Source: Cocos nucifera (taxonomy: Eukaryota; Streptophyta; Magnoliopsida; Arecales; Arecaceae). Taken from it: a stretch of 64,000 bases of DNA. This document shows positions 47,231-57,775 of this stretch, one piece after another. The first letter of the stretch is position 1, and each line of letters starts with the position of its first letter. The position numbers and the translations under genes are program-made. Below the pieces are notes generated by a model. It made no database searches, was not told the DNA's origin, and saw nothing but the letters and a program-made list of their open reading frames with translations. The stretch is from assembly GCA_006176705.1 (NCBI GenBank), contig QRFJ01000023.1:1237083-1301082 (forward strand), in the 5' to 3' direction.

Positions 47231-48697
47231 GATCGGAACCACATCCCTCCTGTCAACAAAGTGCTAAGTGATATGACACTAGCTCAGAATAATTTCAAAA
47301 AGGTTTAAAAAAAAAGAAAATGATTTTTCATTAAAAAAGAAGAAGAATTCTTATAAGAGCAATAATGCTATCATTTTTATAGAAAATAATAATAAATATT
47401 CTATGATAAGTTATAGTAAGAGCTATAAAATCAAGATCCTATCTATCGTTTTCACTTCAGAGATAAAGAGACATGATCAAAAAGCCTGATAGAATTGAAT
47501 CGCTCTTATGAAAATTGTTCCTCTAAAGCTTCGAGGCTTTGGGCTCCTATAAAGGATACCCAGACTGAGAGAAATGGTGAGCTGGAGGTGATAGAAGTCT
47601 TTCCAAAGTTGAAGATCAGGTCCGCTTGGAATCCAACTCTTTTCAGCTTGGGATCAATAGATCTTCCGTCAACTCCACTCCCCTCTGTAAAGGTGGCACA
47701 ACCTTGAGCACGACCAAAAAAATCATGAATCAGATTTGATGGGAAAAATCCTGTTGAGGTTGAGACAGCGTTCGCTTGAGGATCAACTTCTGCACAACCT
47801 CAGAATAAAGAACACCTCCATCAAATGCAAATGCATGATAGATAACTAGAAAAATGCTTGAGGCTTCAAGAGATGTTTCCATGCCAGCCTTGTAAGTATC
47901 CCCGGTCGTAGTTCAACTTCTTCCTACTCCCCTGTGAGGATGGCACAAGCTCAGGCCCCTTTAAGAGAGTCATGAAATCCTGCCTTCTGAGAGCAAGAAA
48001 ATCATAACAAAGCTCTCAAGGCCGAGTAAGAGACCATCCCCTACGGGAAGAGCAAGGTGACAAAGGTTTCAGGGCTGAGAGTAGAAGTAGCCCGACAATG
48101 AAACACCCCATTGTCGGCATCCTTGAATTGGTAGAAGCCAATCGGTGCTTGTCACTTCTTTGGATCAGGCGATGATTACCATAATAAAGAAAAAACTTCA
48201 TCCCCATCTAGAGAATTAAACAGTTTTGCAAGCACTCCATAAAATGGTTTTCGACATTGTAAATGAAAAAATTGATGAGCGAAAGGTTACTATAAATAAG
48301 CAAATTCATCATAATTATAAAGCGTCAAGTCGCACCACGTGTAAATTGCGGGTTGACATTTCTGCCACCCCACAGCTGTATTCTAGATTTTGCATGGGAC
48401 TCTCGATTATGATGCTTTTGAAATCATGCGTATTCAATACCATGCTGAAAAATGAGTACTTCTCATCAAATACATGTGCAAAAAATAAAAAGATCAGTTC
48501 GCGGATCTTCGAACAAAAATCAAAAAAAGTATATGTCACCTATCAAGCCGAAGTAACAAACTCTCCAGATCAAAGTAGAATAGAGAGACAAGGTCAGAAG
48601 AAGAAAATAGCAGGAAACAAAAGAAAATTTTAAAAGAATTCTTCTTTATACAATAATTTTTGAGTAGATCCAATCCTCAGGAAAATAACATACAAAG
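47231..48697. other. Tat 3' non-coding region, no gene supported
   Basis: A+T-rich. Two diverged copies of a ~45-bp G+C-richer segment (CTCCACTCCCCTCTGTAAAGG near 47670; CTACTCCCCTGTGAGGATGG near 47925). The 135-aa frame at 48226-48633 shows no motif and overlaps a minus frame; not called. Confidence 0.35.
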
Positions 48698-48699
48698 CC

Positions 48700-50671
48700 T
48701 CAGTAAGTGTCTTCCAAGTCGGAAGCAAATGCTTCCAAGATCTCATCCAAAAAGCTCAGATCTAATCCTAGATACTTGGAACCCACATCTTCGTGGATGA
48801 CGTGCTTTCCTTCATCATAGGCATCCAATGCAAATGAGACTTTCTCTTCCCTGAATTCTTTTAACATGCGGAAATCATCAATAGCCCTCAAAGCTTTCTC
48901 TTTTGCTGACCTCACCGCAAGTAAGGCCTCAGCTTTAGACACTTTGGCTTTGACAACTCAAGCCTTGAGCTCCTTGATTTCGACTTCTAAAATCTTATTG
49001 ATGTCGAGTAGTCGAGCGTTCTCTTCAGTAGATTTCATTAATGCCGCTTCGACATCCTGAAGTTTCTTCTCAACAACTTCAGCTCTATCAGCAGCCTCTC
49101 CGATCGCTTTTAATAATTGGTCCTTGGCCTTCTTAAGCAATGCTACTTCCACTTCAAAATCCATGACCTTTGGACAAAAGATCAGTAGTATTTTCCATGA
49201 ACCCATTCAAATAACGGGCGAGCTGTCAAAATGTTTCACAAAATGTGTGACAAGCAAACCTTGAAATAAAAAGATAAAAATGGGATGGGATGATTATAAT
49301 CCTAGCTTGCCCGAATAAAGTAGTCTAAAGCCTTTCGCCTCCTCGTCTTTAGTGGCTCGACCAATAGCTTGGATGCATTGGCAAGATAAAAAAAATTGGT
49401 AAAGGCTTTACATGCCAGACTGTAATCTTCTAGGGCAGAAGCTTGAACTTTCACTCCGACGAGCGCAATTTCAGAAGTTTTGGTGACTTTGGTAATGCTC
49501 TCTTTACCCTTGGAAGTACCACCCAGCATAGTTTCAAAAATCTCAGTGTCCTCAATAAGTAGTATTCCATCCACCATCGTTCTGGTAGTTTCTTCTCCAT
49601 CAAACGGCTCCTCCTCTAGAAAAAGATCGAAGACATTAGAGGTCGGCAAACTCAAAATCATCTTGCTGAATAAGCATTCAACAGAAGCCTCATGACTTCC
49701 TTCAGGAGCCGATAGGTCCAAGCTACGTGGGACCCACATAATCTAAAGATCCTCAGCATTGCGGGAATCGAATCCTTGGACTTCAAAAGCTGGCGGTGTA
49801 GGAAGTAGCTCAACTTGGGGACGAATAGACCTACCTCTAGTAGAATTAGCCCTTCTCTTCCAAAAAGTCTTCGATCTCGGTGTCTTAGGCGGACTTGGAA
49901 CCCGCTCTGCGATCCAAGGCACTAGTCGATTAGTATCAAGTTTTGAAGTCTAAATATACATTAATACAAAGGATAAGTACATATCTAAGGGGTTAACTTG
50001 ATTAATCCCCATGTTAAACAAGGTCTGCTCAGATAGAAGTTCTTTCAGCTCCGAAATCTCAAAATCATGCAAAGTATCTAGATCCTGCTTCAAGCACGGC
50101 CCAAGCGGCGGATCCTTCAATAAATTTTCTTGAGGTTTCCCCCAATCAACCAAGCCCCAATCTTCATCCAAAGTACGAGACATAAATAAAAATCGTGCCT
50201 TCCAGCCATGAATGATGGAAGGAGCACCTCAAATCAATGGAAGAACACCCTTTCTAACCCTAGGGGTCATGTACCACCAGCCACGAGCAACGAGATGCCT
50301 GTTGATCATGAAGTAATAATGGAAGAGTAACAGTCAGCTCTACCTCGGCTAAAAGACATGCCGTAATAAAGCCACAAATGTATCGTCATGAATTTGGTAC
50401 CATCAAATAGAACGACATCTCCAAGTAATGGAAGAGAATGATGAAGAAGGGATAATGAGGAAGCCTAAACCCGGCTTGAAAACATTCCTCATACATGCCT
50501 ATACGACTAGGAGGAAAAATTACAAATACGTTCCTCTAACTTCAAAATCTCGAGTTGAAACTCCAGAAGAATGCTAAATTGATTATGGATTGATATCAAA
50601 TCCTCCTCCATCAACTCTGATCTAAAAGCTAATGGAGGGAATCGAGATCCCCGGAATGAGCCACCTTCCAT
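48700..50671 (-). pseudogene. Tat antisense ORF, 'putative gypsy type transposon' (Transposase_28-like)
   Basis: Antisense to gag-pol, between pol and the 3' LTR. Start MEGGSFRGSRFPPLAFRSEL at 50671. Conserved domain: IGMYEECFQAGFRLPHYPFF (~50480-50540), then GWWYMTPRVRKGV and IHGWKARFLFMSRTLDEDWG (to ~50130). A basic linker (KTPRSKTFWKRRANSTRGRS, ~49830) and an acidic middle (49739-49302) follow. Then a coiled coil (49170-48960) and the C-terminal signature KYLGLDLSFLDEILEAFASD (48770-48711). Known: Tat elements often carry an antisense ORF in this place, and proteins of this class combine such an N-terminal domain with a coiled coil. Function unknown. Broken by at least three frameshifts/stops; a possible intron at ~49200-49300. 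Confidence 0.65.
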
Positions 50672-51493
50672 GGAAAGAAGAAGGTGAGCAGAAGCTAAAG
50701 AGGAGAAAAGACAAGTAGACGAGAGACATGTGACAAGGAGAAAAATAACAAAACCTAGCTTTTTGTCTCATTTGAGCCTTATATGCAAATTGAATCGACA
50801 GAAATTCAAATGATTCATCCTCTCAGAGCATTGAATGCAGAAGATAGAGATCGAAACAATCTAGACACATGGCAAACATAGATTGGATGCAATCTCTGCT
50901 AATACAACAAAATCAATATGAATAGTCAAAACACGCTTTGCACCACTCATGAAGGGATATGTGAGAATATGCTGTAGTGGTCAGCATGCAAATGGCGATT
51001 TCAATTTCTTTTCTTTCGAACTTTTTTGAATTGTTCGATCGACATATTGAAGGCAACAAAACTTCGATTCAAATCAAAAAACAAGCTATATAGCTCGGAA
51101 CATTACACACAAAAAAAAAGGAGGAATGAAGAAGTAAATCGCTTCAGCAGAAGAGGAATTTCTTTTATGAATTTTCAAATGCCATACCTGGCTTACAAGA
51201 TAAAAAGAAGAAAAGAAAATAGAAAGGGTACATTCGAGATTTTTAATGATTCATCTCAGAAGGGACCCCTTCAATTTTCTCTCCATCTGCTTGCACGCCT
51301 GAGCTAACCTTGTTCATCCCCATGACGATATTGGATGCACTCATAAACTCATCAAGGCAACCTTAGGTTTTCATCCGATCAGTTTGTGTACAAAGTTTCA
51401 GCATCGCCCTCAAAAAGATGAGGTAGAACCATTTTCTTGCATCTACTAAAGTCCGCATAGAATCCCAATCTATAAGATTTGACAACGAAATTA
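50672..51493. other. Spacer between the two antisense reading frames
   Basis: No motif recognised in either strand; A-rich at 51100-51240 (plus strand). If the two frames belong to one antisense gene this could be intron or 5' leader of the second. Confidence 0.35.
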
Positions 51494-52635
51494 GTTCAGA
51501 CTTTCTCCAACTGATTGAGTCTCTCTCTCACTGCTTGAAGTTCGGCTAAAGGTCCCTGAACTACAGATTCTCTTTTGGATGAAGAAACTTTGGATCTCTG
51601 AGATGCTTCTTCCTCATGATGGTCCCCACCGAAAGATCTGGATCTTTTGCTCGACCAACCGTCAGATTCTTGAGGAAGATGAGCTTCAAATGAAGATCCT
51701 CTCCTCTCCGTAAACATTCTTTTCAGGCATTTAATGACGTCATGAGCCTGATGACAATTCCGATCTACCATAGATCTTTGCCTCTCAAGCATCTCGATCC
51801 TCTTGCGAGCCCTACTTAATTAATCATCTCATCGATCAATCACTTCCTAGGCTTCGAAAAGAGTCTTCTCGAAATAATCAATTTCTTTAATTAGATCGAC
51901 GTTGGCGATTTTCTCCTGCTTCAAATAATATTTAGATTTTTTGAGTTCTCCTTTTACCTCTACCAATTCTAGAGATGAAAATTCGAAAGAAGCACCGACG
52001 AAGTTCGATAAGTAGTGGCTGACTAAAGCCAAGGATCTAAAGATACTCGTCATCTAGTGTTGAGTACCTTCTCCATCCAAGACCCACCTATCCATAGGTG
52101 CGAGGCAGCTTCTCAAAAACTCAATGATAGTTTTAAGACTATCTGCAGTGGAAGAAGAAAGACCGACTGATGGCACTATCTCTGCTCGAATCTATGTTGA
52201 GTGAGCATCAGAAATAGAAACTTCAGGCCTTTGTGGTTCGACAACTTTGACCCTTTTAACTGGACAAGGGGGACTCGCCATTTTCATAGTTTCTACCATT
52301 CCATCAGGAAGATCCTCTCCCATTTTCGCGATGATGGGTACTGGAAAAATTATAGAAACCACTTCTATAGTAGCTTCCATCACCGATTCTATCGCCACAT
52401 CTACAACCTCCCTCATCGAGTCCACTGGCTCGACTCTGGTATCCTTCATTAGATCCTATGAATCAGTTATGGACGAAGGACCACCTCCCCTTACATTGAT
52501 CAGGGTAGAGAGAGAAATTATCGAGGAAACAGCATATGATGCCTCGATGAAGGAGCTCCCGGAAGCCTAAGATGGGACAAATGGAGCATTGGTTCGTAAC
52601 CTTTGAGCCGATAACTTCTTCAATGTCTTGGCCAT
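51494..52635 (-). pseudogene. Second antisense reading frame of the Tat element, coiled-coil protein, unrecognised
   Basis: One frame stays in register from a Met at 52635 (MAKTLKKLSAQRLRTNAPFV) to TGA at 51493-51495, about 380 codons, interrupted only by single stops, mostly TAG (e.g. VPS.ASG, TDS.DLM, ST.IRAE, GTQH.MTS, FEA.EVI). Features: Met/Val-rich N-half with MASPPCPVKRVKVVEP (basic motif), then KTIIEFLRSCLAPMDRWVLD, a coiled coil (LELVEVKGELKKSKYYLKQE, 51990-51850; ARKRIEMLERQRSMV), then a charged Ser/Arg-rich tail. No known family recognised. Stops in a single frame indicate a once-coding gene. Confidence 0.55.
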
Positions 52636-52982
52636 CAAAGGATCCATCTAGCTTTAGAACTCCATGAGAGCAACCCTAGAGAGGGGAATGCAAAGGCCAA
52701 GAAACTCTATATCCACAGTAACTTCTCTTCCACTCGCATCTTCTGGATGCACTTAAAAGAAGAAAGAATGAAAATGAACCGACGCCTTTTTAAATTGTCT
52801 CCCCAAATAATCAATGGGCGGATGAACCCTTCAACCATAATTAATCTTACGTCAAGGGATGACGTCTTCAACAACTAAATATTAAAATGCAGCCACAAAT
52901 AGAGGCATAAATCGTATGATCTGAAACATCGCTTGAGAATAATTCTTTCGTCTAGTTCTCAGACTCAACACTAGGAAGGTAG
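52636..52982. other. Tat sequence before the 3' LTR
   Basis: Non-coding. Ends in CTAGGAAGGTAG (52971-52982), a candidate polypurine tract directly before the LTR. Confidence 0.45.
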
Positions 52983-53632
52983 TGTTACAGTGGTAACGTG
53001 AACGCCTCAGATCATCTAATTGGTGTCCGAAACATCTTAGCTTGGTTGGCATCTGTTAACGTTTTGAGGGTAAAAAAGTTACCATGATGACTTCTGAACC
53101 GATAGTCGATCTCTGAAAGAAGATCCGAACCATTTTATTCGAAAATGGCTCGGATAGCATTAATAACTTATGGATCGCCTCGGATAGGCAGCTCATCCAT
53201 ATTCTCAACAATTCGTCTCATGGAATAATGGTTATACAATTGTATCCTCTCTATGAGTAAGTTGATTTCCACTCAATCTCGACTATCGAAAGTAGATAAA
53301 GCATCCCAATCCCTTTGATAATGGCCTTCCAATTCAAAAAAGAGTCCATGATCTCACCACCGCAATATTATCGGCCCAAGATTAGCGGAATTGCATAACG
53401 GCCACATAAAGCTCCCTTTCAAATATCGAAAAACCCAGAGGACCTAGATAAGCAAAAAAATCTTTCTCAGAGAACTCCTTATTGCTTGATTGTTCTCTGT
53501 TGACTTAAGCATCGGACGATTCTTGCCGGAGTCAAATCCTCTTATTCGGACTTTGTTTTGCAGGTCACTCCAGCATCTCCTGCGAGAAGCTGATCGCTCT
53601 GCTTCCAAAATGAACCTTTTTCAGTAACAACA
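52983..53632 (+). repeat. 3' LTR of the Tat gypsy element
   Basis: TGTTACAGTGG...AACAACA, 650 bp, followed by CTTAG (53633-53637), one base different from the left CTTGG. Confidence 0.85.
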
Positions 53633-53700
53633 CTTAGTTTTCCAAATATTAGTAATTGGTCGATCTTTCCACACTATTACTAGCACATAGAAACACAGAC
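53633..53700. repeat. Right part of the repeat split by the Tat element
   Basis: CTTAGTTTTCCAAATATTAG, then AATTGGTCGATCTTTCC. It matches 57714-57760 (CTTCGTTTTCCTGATATTAA, then AATTGGTCTATCTTTC) and continues the homology begun at 17315. Confidence 0.7.
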
Positions 53701-53784
53701 GCCTAACCAACCAAAGAAATATTTTATCATCACAACTGATTCAATACCATGATTTTTTATATGAAATCAACCATAATATTAGGA

Positions 53785-54077
53785 GGATATTTGGTTTACA
53801 ACCAGAATCAAAATTAAATTGAAAACTGAAATGGATTGGAATCAGAATTGGAATGGCCAAATCTTCCGAAATATTTAGTTCGTGATCAAAATCAGAATCA
53901 AAATAAAAATTTAAATTTTTAGAAGAAAGTAAGGATTGAGTTTAAGATAGATTGGGCGATTCTCATTCTGCTCCAGAATCGGTGTTAGAATGAAACTTCT
54001 TCCAACCAAATGGTTGGGATGGGACTCACCCATTCTCATTTTAATTCTGGACCCTAACCTTCCCCAACTAAATACCC
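53785..54077. mobile_element. MITE-like element, ~293 bp
   Basis: Ends GGATATTTGGTTTACAACCAG and reverse complement GGGTATTTAGTTGGGGAAGG, both followed by CAGAATYAAAAT. An inner CCAACCAAATGGTTGG palindrome lies at 54002-54017. No coding capacity; the 62-aa minus frame is the MITE body. Target duplication not resolved (TA-rich). End sequence is of the same type as the insertion at 13145-13765. Confidence 0.6.
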
Positions 54078-55070
54078 TACATAAAGTGGTACTGGGCAAA
54101 AGTCAGTTGATTTCTTGAAAACACTACTCATTTGATAGATAGATGAAAGCATCGGCGAATTTCACGACGAGGCCCTAATGAAGATTATGAGTTTGTTAAC
54201 TCAAAGGGTGAGCTCTTTGTCATCCTGGCTGTTGAAAGAAGAATTAAATTTTAGGTGTAGAATGCCTGTTTACATGACCAGCAGAGGGCACTAGTCACTA
54301 AAGCTGCTGATTTCCAAAACTGCCAACACTTGTAGGAGCTCAACGTATTACTTCAACAAGGCACAGTTGGTGCTTTGGAAGGGGGAGGGGTTATATGATG
54401 CTTTGTACTTTTTCATTTTTATGGAAGGCCATGAAAGATGAAACTTCTGAGGGCTCCACTAAGAAGTATGTGATGTTGGATATCTTTTATTATTAACGGC
54501 AGAAATAAGTTGGTTTGAAAAATTACATGGTATTTTAGATTCACATGATGCCACTACGATGGCAACAGTAATATTTTTATTTTCTTTTATGAGCAAAATG
54601 GTGGGTTCTATCCACCTCTCATTTGCATTGAAGAGAGCAGTAGGTCCGGCCCCAAGAACAAACCCATAATATAAACTAGCTGTCAATGGCATTGCTTATC
54701 ATTAGAGAATATTAGAAAATATTATGAAAGATTTTCAGTAAATATCAGATAATATCATGAAATATCAAAAAAATATCAAAAGAATTTCCAGTCGATATAC
54801 CATATTAGAGAATATCAGAAAATATTTCCTGATATTCTCTAATATTATTTTTCAAGAACACCAACATCAAATCCACAAAGCAGTTTCCAGATCAGAATAT
54901 TTCCCTCAAAGACCCTATCCCAAACAAAATCTACCGCATGAAAAAGAAGGGTGATACTTAAATAATAATAAATAAGTTAACCATTTCATTGGCTGTCTCC
55001 AAATGCTATATAGCACATTCATCAGACATTAATTTTGAGTTGGATGAGGCAAACACCAAAGATATCCATG
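54078..55070. other. UGT 3' flank, no gene seen
   Basis: A+T-rich flank without recognised domains. Holds the hairpin at 54802-54845. The 77-aa minus frame (54459-54692) shows no motif. Confidence 0.4.
54802..54845. repeat. Perfect 17-bp hairpin downstream of the UGT gene
   Basis: ATATTAGAGAATATCAG (54802-54818) and its exact reverse complement (54829-54845), loop AAAATATTTC. The surrounding 54700-54790 repeats GAAAATATTATGAAAG/AAATATCA motifs, including ATTAGAGAATATTAG at 54702-54716. Confidence 0.85.
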
Positions 55071-55073
55071 TGC

Positions 55074-55079
55074 TTTATT
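55074..55079 (-). terminator. Candidate polyadenylation signal of the UGT gene
   Basis: Minus-strand AATAAA 19 bases after the stop codon. Unusually close, so a later signal is possible. Confidence 0.3.
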
Positions 55080-55097
55080 ATTGAGAAAAAGAGCTCA

Positions 55098-57209
55098 TCA
55101 TTCTTTCATGGAATCTACAAAGCTCTTGAAATTCTTATTGGAAGACCCTCCTTCCTCCGTACACCTATTAGCGATATCTTTCCACGTTAAGGCCCTGGCC
55201 TTCATCTCCTCATTGCCAAATATTTGGTCCACCTTCTCTTTGATCTGCTCCCTTGGAACAAACCCTTTGTCATCCGGATCTATGCTCAAGCCAGTCTTCC
55301 AAACATCACAAATATAGGCCCGGTTGAGGAATTGATCAATGAAGTAAGGCCAGCAGAGGAAAGGGACTCCGTTCTTCACCCCCTCTAATGTTGAATTCCA
55401 ACCACAATGAGAAAAGAAGCAGGCAATCGAAGGGTGAGCCAGTACCTGCTGTTGAGGAGACCATCCTACCAACATTCCCTGGCCTTTAACTCGATCTTGA
55501 AACCCATCTAACCAGGAATCATCTATCCCATCTGCGAGATCGTGTCTTACGACCCACAGGAATGGATGGCCAGAGAGTTCAAGCCCAAGTGCAAGCTCCT
55601 GGAATTGGTGCTGGTTGAAGACCGCTAAGCTTCCAAACGCCACATAGATGACAGATTTAGTAGGTCGCTCATCGAGCCAACTCATGCAGGTTGTATCCAC
55701 TTGCCAGAAATGCCCAACTGCCTTTCCAAACTGTTGGCTTGTGAGTAATGGGCCAACAGGCACCAAGTTTGGAAAGAGGGTGAACGATGGTGACTCAAGG
55801 TCATAGAAGGTGTTGCAAATGATTGTTTCAGCAAGCTTCATTGCTTGAGTATTACTGATTGTAAGCTTGAAGAAGACTTTTTCTGTTTGGAGATCACCGG
55901 CAGAATTCCATGGAAGTTGGCTTGTGTTCACAGATGGCATGCCAGGGCTCAGCTGGAATGTCTCACTCCTTTCTGGCATTCCTGCATGAAATGCAAATAG
56001 AAAAGATGGATGATGATTATTTTGTTATCCTGAAACTTGTCCTCACATATGACCGGAGTTTTTTTTTTAAATAAATAAATAAATAAACATGCTTGTCATG
56101 TGAATGCAACCAGTTTCCCCAATAAAAGTTACATCTAAATAACACCTAAAAAACTGAAGGATACCAGTGATGACTACTAATAATTACTACCAGTAGTTTG
56201 ATGGAATTTTTTTTTTTAACATTTTCTCTGTCTTTCTTCCATCTCCATCAAAACACAACCTTTTTCTTCCATTAATTTGATTCCTGCTGATGTTCACTGA
56301 GTAACAACTGCATATCATGTTAACCGTATTAGCAAATCTTGCTCTCTGCTTTTTGTTGGCAAAATCATCCACATAAGGCTCTGGTTTTACTCATGAATTT
56401 CCAGAATAAGAAGCTGTATACCGCATGAAAACTTAACTAGTGAAAAAAGAACCATATTTGATCTTCAAAACTATTGCAATAAGAACACTATTACAAATGA
56501 TTGGTATGTGCTAATGTTTCTCGAGGATTATACATCAATGTATAATATTTTCATCAAAGAGGAATTAGAATATTGGTCAGGAATAAATTCATACTTTCTG
56601 GGCTTTTAATCACTTTCTCCTGCACTTTTTAAAAATTTTGAATGTTGCAAAGATTGAGAAGTTGAATCACCATGCTCTGAATTGTTTTGCTTGTCAGAGA
56701 AAAATGAGCAAAAACCAAGTCTTACCATCGGCATCAATGATACCATCCTGGATCATCTTGGGAATGTTCAGAAATAATGCAAGCAGTGCAGTAGACGCAG
56801 GCCAAAAGGAAGCCGACCGGATGCCCATCTTTTGCGCCACTTCGAGAGGCCACGCCATGGCCCCATCGGCGATAACGCATGTAACCCGGTCACCTCCTGA
56901 TGCGTTCATTTGTTTTAGGAGTTCCTCCAAATATCCAGGCATGACCCTTAGGATGCTTTCAAGCAACTTTTGGAGATCATTACGGTCATCACCAGGTGCC
57001 AATCCATCCGGAAAGGAAACCATGTGGATCCCTTCCACTCCATCAGCACCGTTCTGGGACAAGGAAGCAACAACACGCTCGTGGTTGAACTCGGAATTGA
57101 TGAATGTGATCTTGAAGCCATGGGCGACCAAGGAGTGGGAGAGAGCTATTAAGGGAATGACATGGCCTTGCGCTGGAAAAGGTACGATGACGGCATGCGG
57201 AGAAGACAT
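55098..57209 (-). CDS. UDP-glycosyltransferase, UGT83A1-like, two exons
   Basis: Exon 1 57209-56726, intron 55982-56725 (GTAAG...TGCAG), exon 2 55981-55098; 455 aa, the usual plant family-1 length. Seen: PFPAQGHVIPL with the probable catalytic His16; CVIADGAMAW with Asp115, the partner that activates it; SVIYVAFGS; and a complete 44-residue PSPG donor-binding box (55463-55332, residues 335-378: WSPQQQVLAHPS ... FFSHCGWNSTLEG ... WPYFIDQ). It ends in Gln, which usually goes with UDP-glucose. The region after the box (FLNRAYICDVWKTGL) is that of group UGT83. Known: these cytosolic enzymes glycosylate small hydroxylated metabolites; the acceptor cannot be told from sequence. No stops or frameshifts: the only intact gene here. 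Start chosen as the first Met before the conserved N-terminal motif. Confidence 0.93.
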
Positions 57210-57569
57210 TGCAGTAAATAACTGTATCCAGTTTCTTCTGCTATCTCTTTTTTTATGCCGGGTAGGAGGATAAACAGGCTAAGGCACTGCAAAGGATGGC
57301 AAAGGATCTGATGGAATAAATGGTATGGACCAAATTGGATCAGTAGATTAGATGGATTGAATTGAGTGGGGTCAAATCAGATAAAAAATTTATTATATAA
57401 ATATTTGAAAGTAATTATAATTTTGAAAAAAAATTTAAATTAAAATTATACCAAATCAGATTTAAAACCGTACATTCGATGTGAATATGCTCCAATGGTC
57501 AGTGGAGTGCCCTTTTTTTTGTATAAATTAAATTAAAATAAATTTAATTAGAAAAAAAGATTCTGATGC
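57210..57569. other. UGT upstream region
   Basis: A+T-rich 5' flank. Minus-strand TATA-like sequence (TTATATAATAA) near 57388-57400, ~180 bp before the start codon; too weak to call a promoter. Confidence 0.35.
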
Positions 57570-57775
57570 ATACGTTGGAGTGTCAATATATAAGCTTAAG
57601 CCTTATTCATTCTCTTTTTGACTTTAAATTTTATATGTTTTGGATCCGTGATCATATTTTTTATCATTCTCTCAATGAACCAGATTGACCTGTTAAGAAA
57701 GTTTGTAGGCATACTTCGTTTTCCTGATATTAATAATTGGTCTATCTTTCTATACTAATTCTAGTGCATAAAACC
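57570..57775. repeat. Unsplit copy of the repeat that hosts the Tat element
   Basis: Matches 17315-17485 joined to 53633-53690 with no gap, so it shows the pre-insertion state. It lies ~360 bp upstream of the UGT start. Nature unknown (no LTR ends seen). Confidence 0.65.

Larger units (their letters stand above)
17486..53632 (+). mobile_element. Tat-lineage Ty3/gypsy element, 36 kb with nested insertions
   Basis: Seen: LTRs at 17486-18135 and 52983-53632, target duplication CTTGG/CTTAG, and gag, protease, RT, RNase H, a second RNase H and integrase in order on the plus strand. Downstream are a 60-bp tandem array and two antisense reading frames. Known: a second, archaeal-type RNase H, repeats after pol and an antisense ORF mark the Tat/Ogre/Retand group. 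Without the two nested copia elements and their target duplications it is about 14.9 kb, a usual size for this group. It also carries a 443-bp inverted LTR piece and a second integrase copy. All genes are broken. Confidence 0.85.

Noticed and set aside
48226..48633. 135-aa plus-strand frame in the Tat 3' region
   Set aside because: No domain, partly overlapped by a minus frame, and not in the usual coding direction of either strand's gene set.
56638..57273. 211-aa plus-strand frame opposite UGT exon 1
   Set aside because: It lies across a conserved exon on the other strand, has no motif, and is explained as a shadow of the UGT codon pattern.
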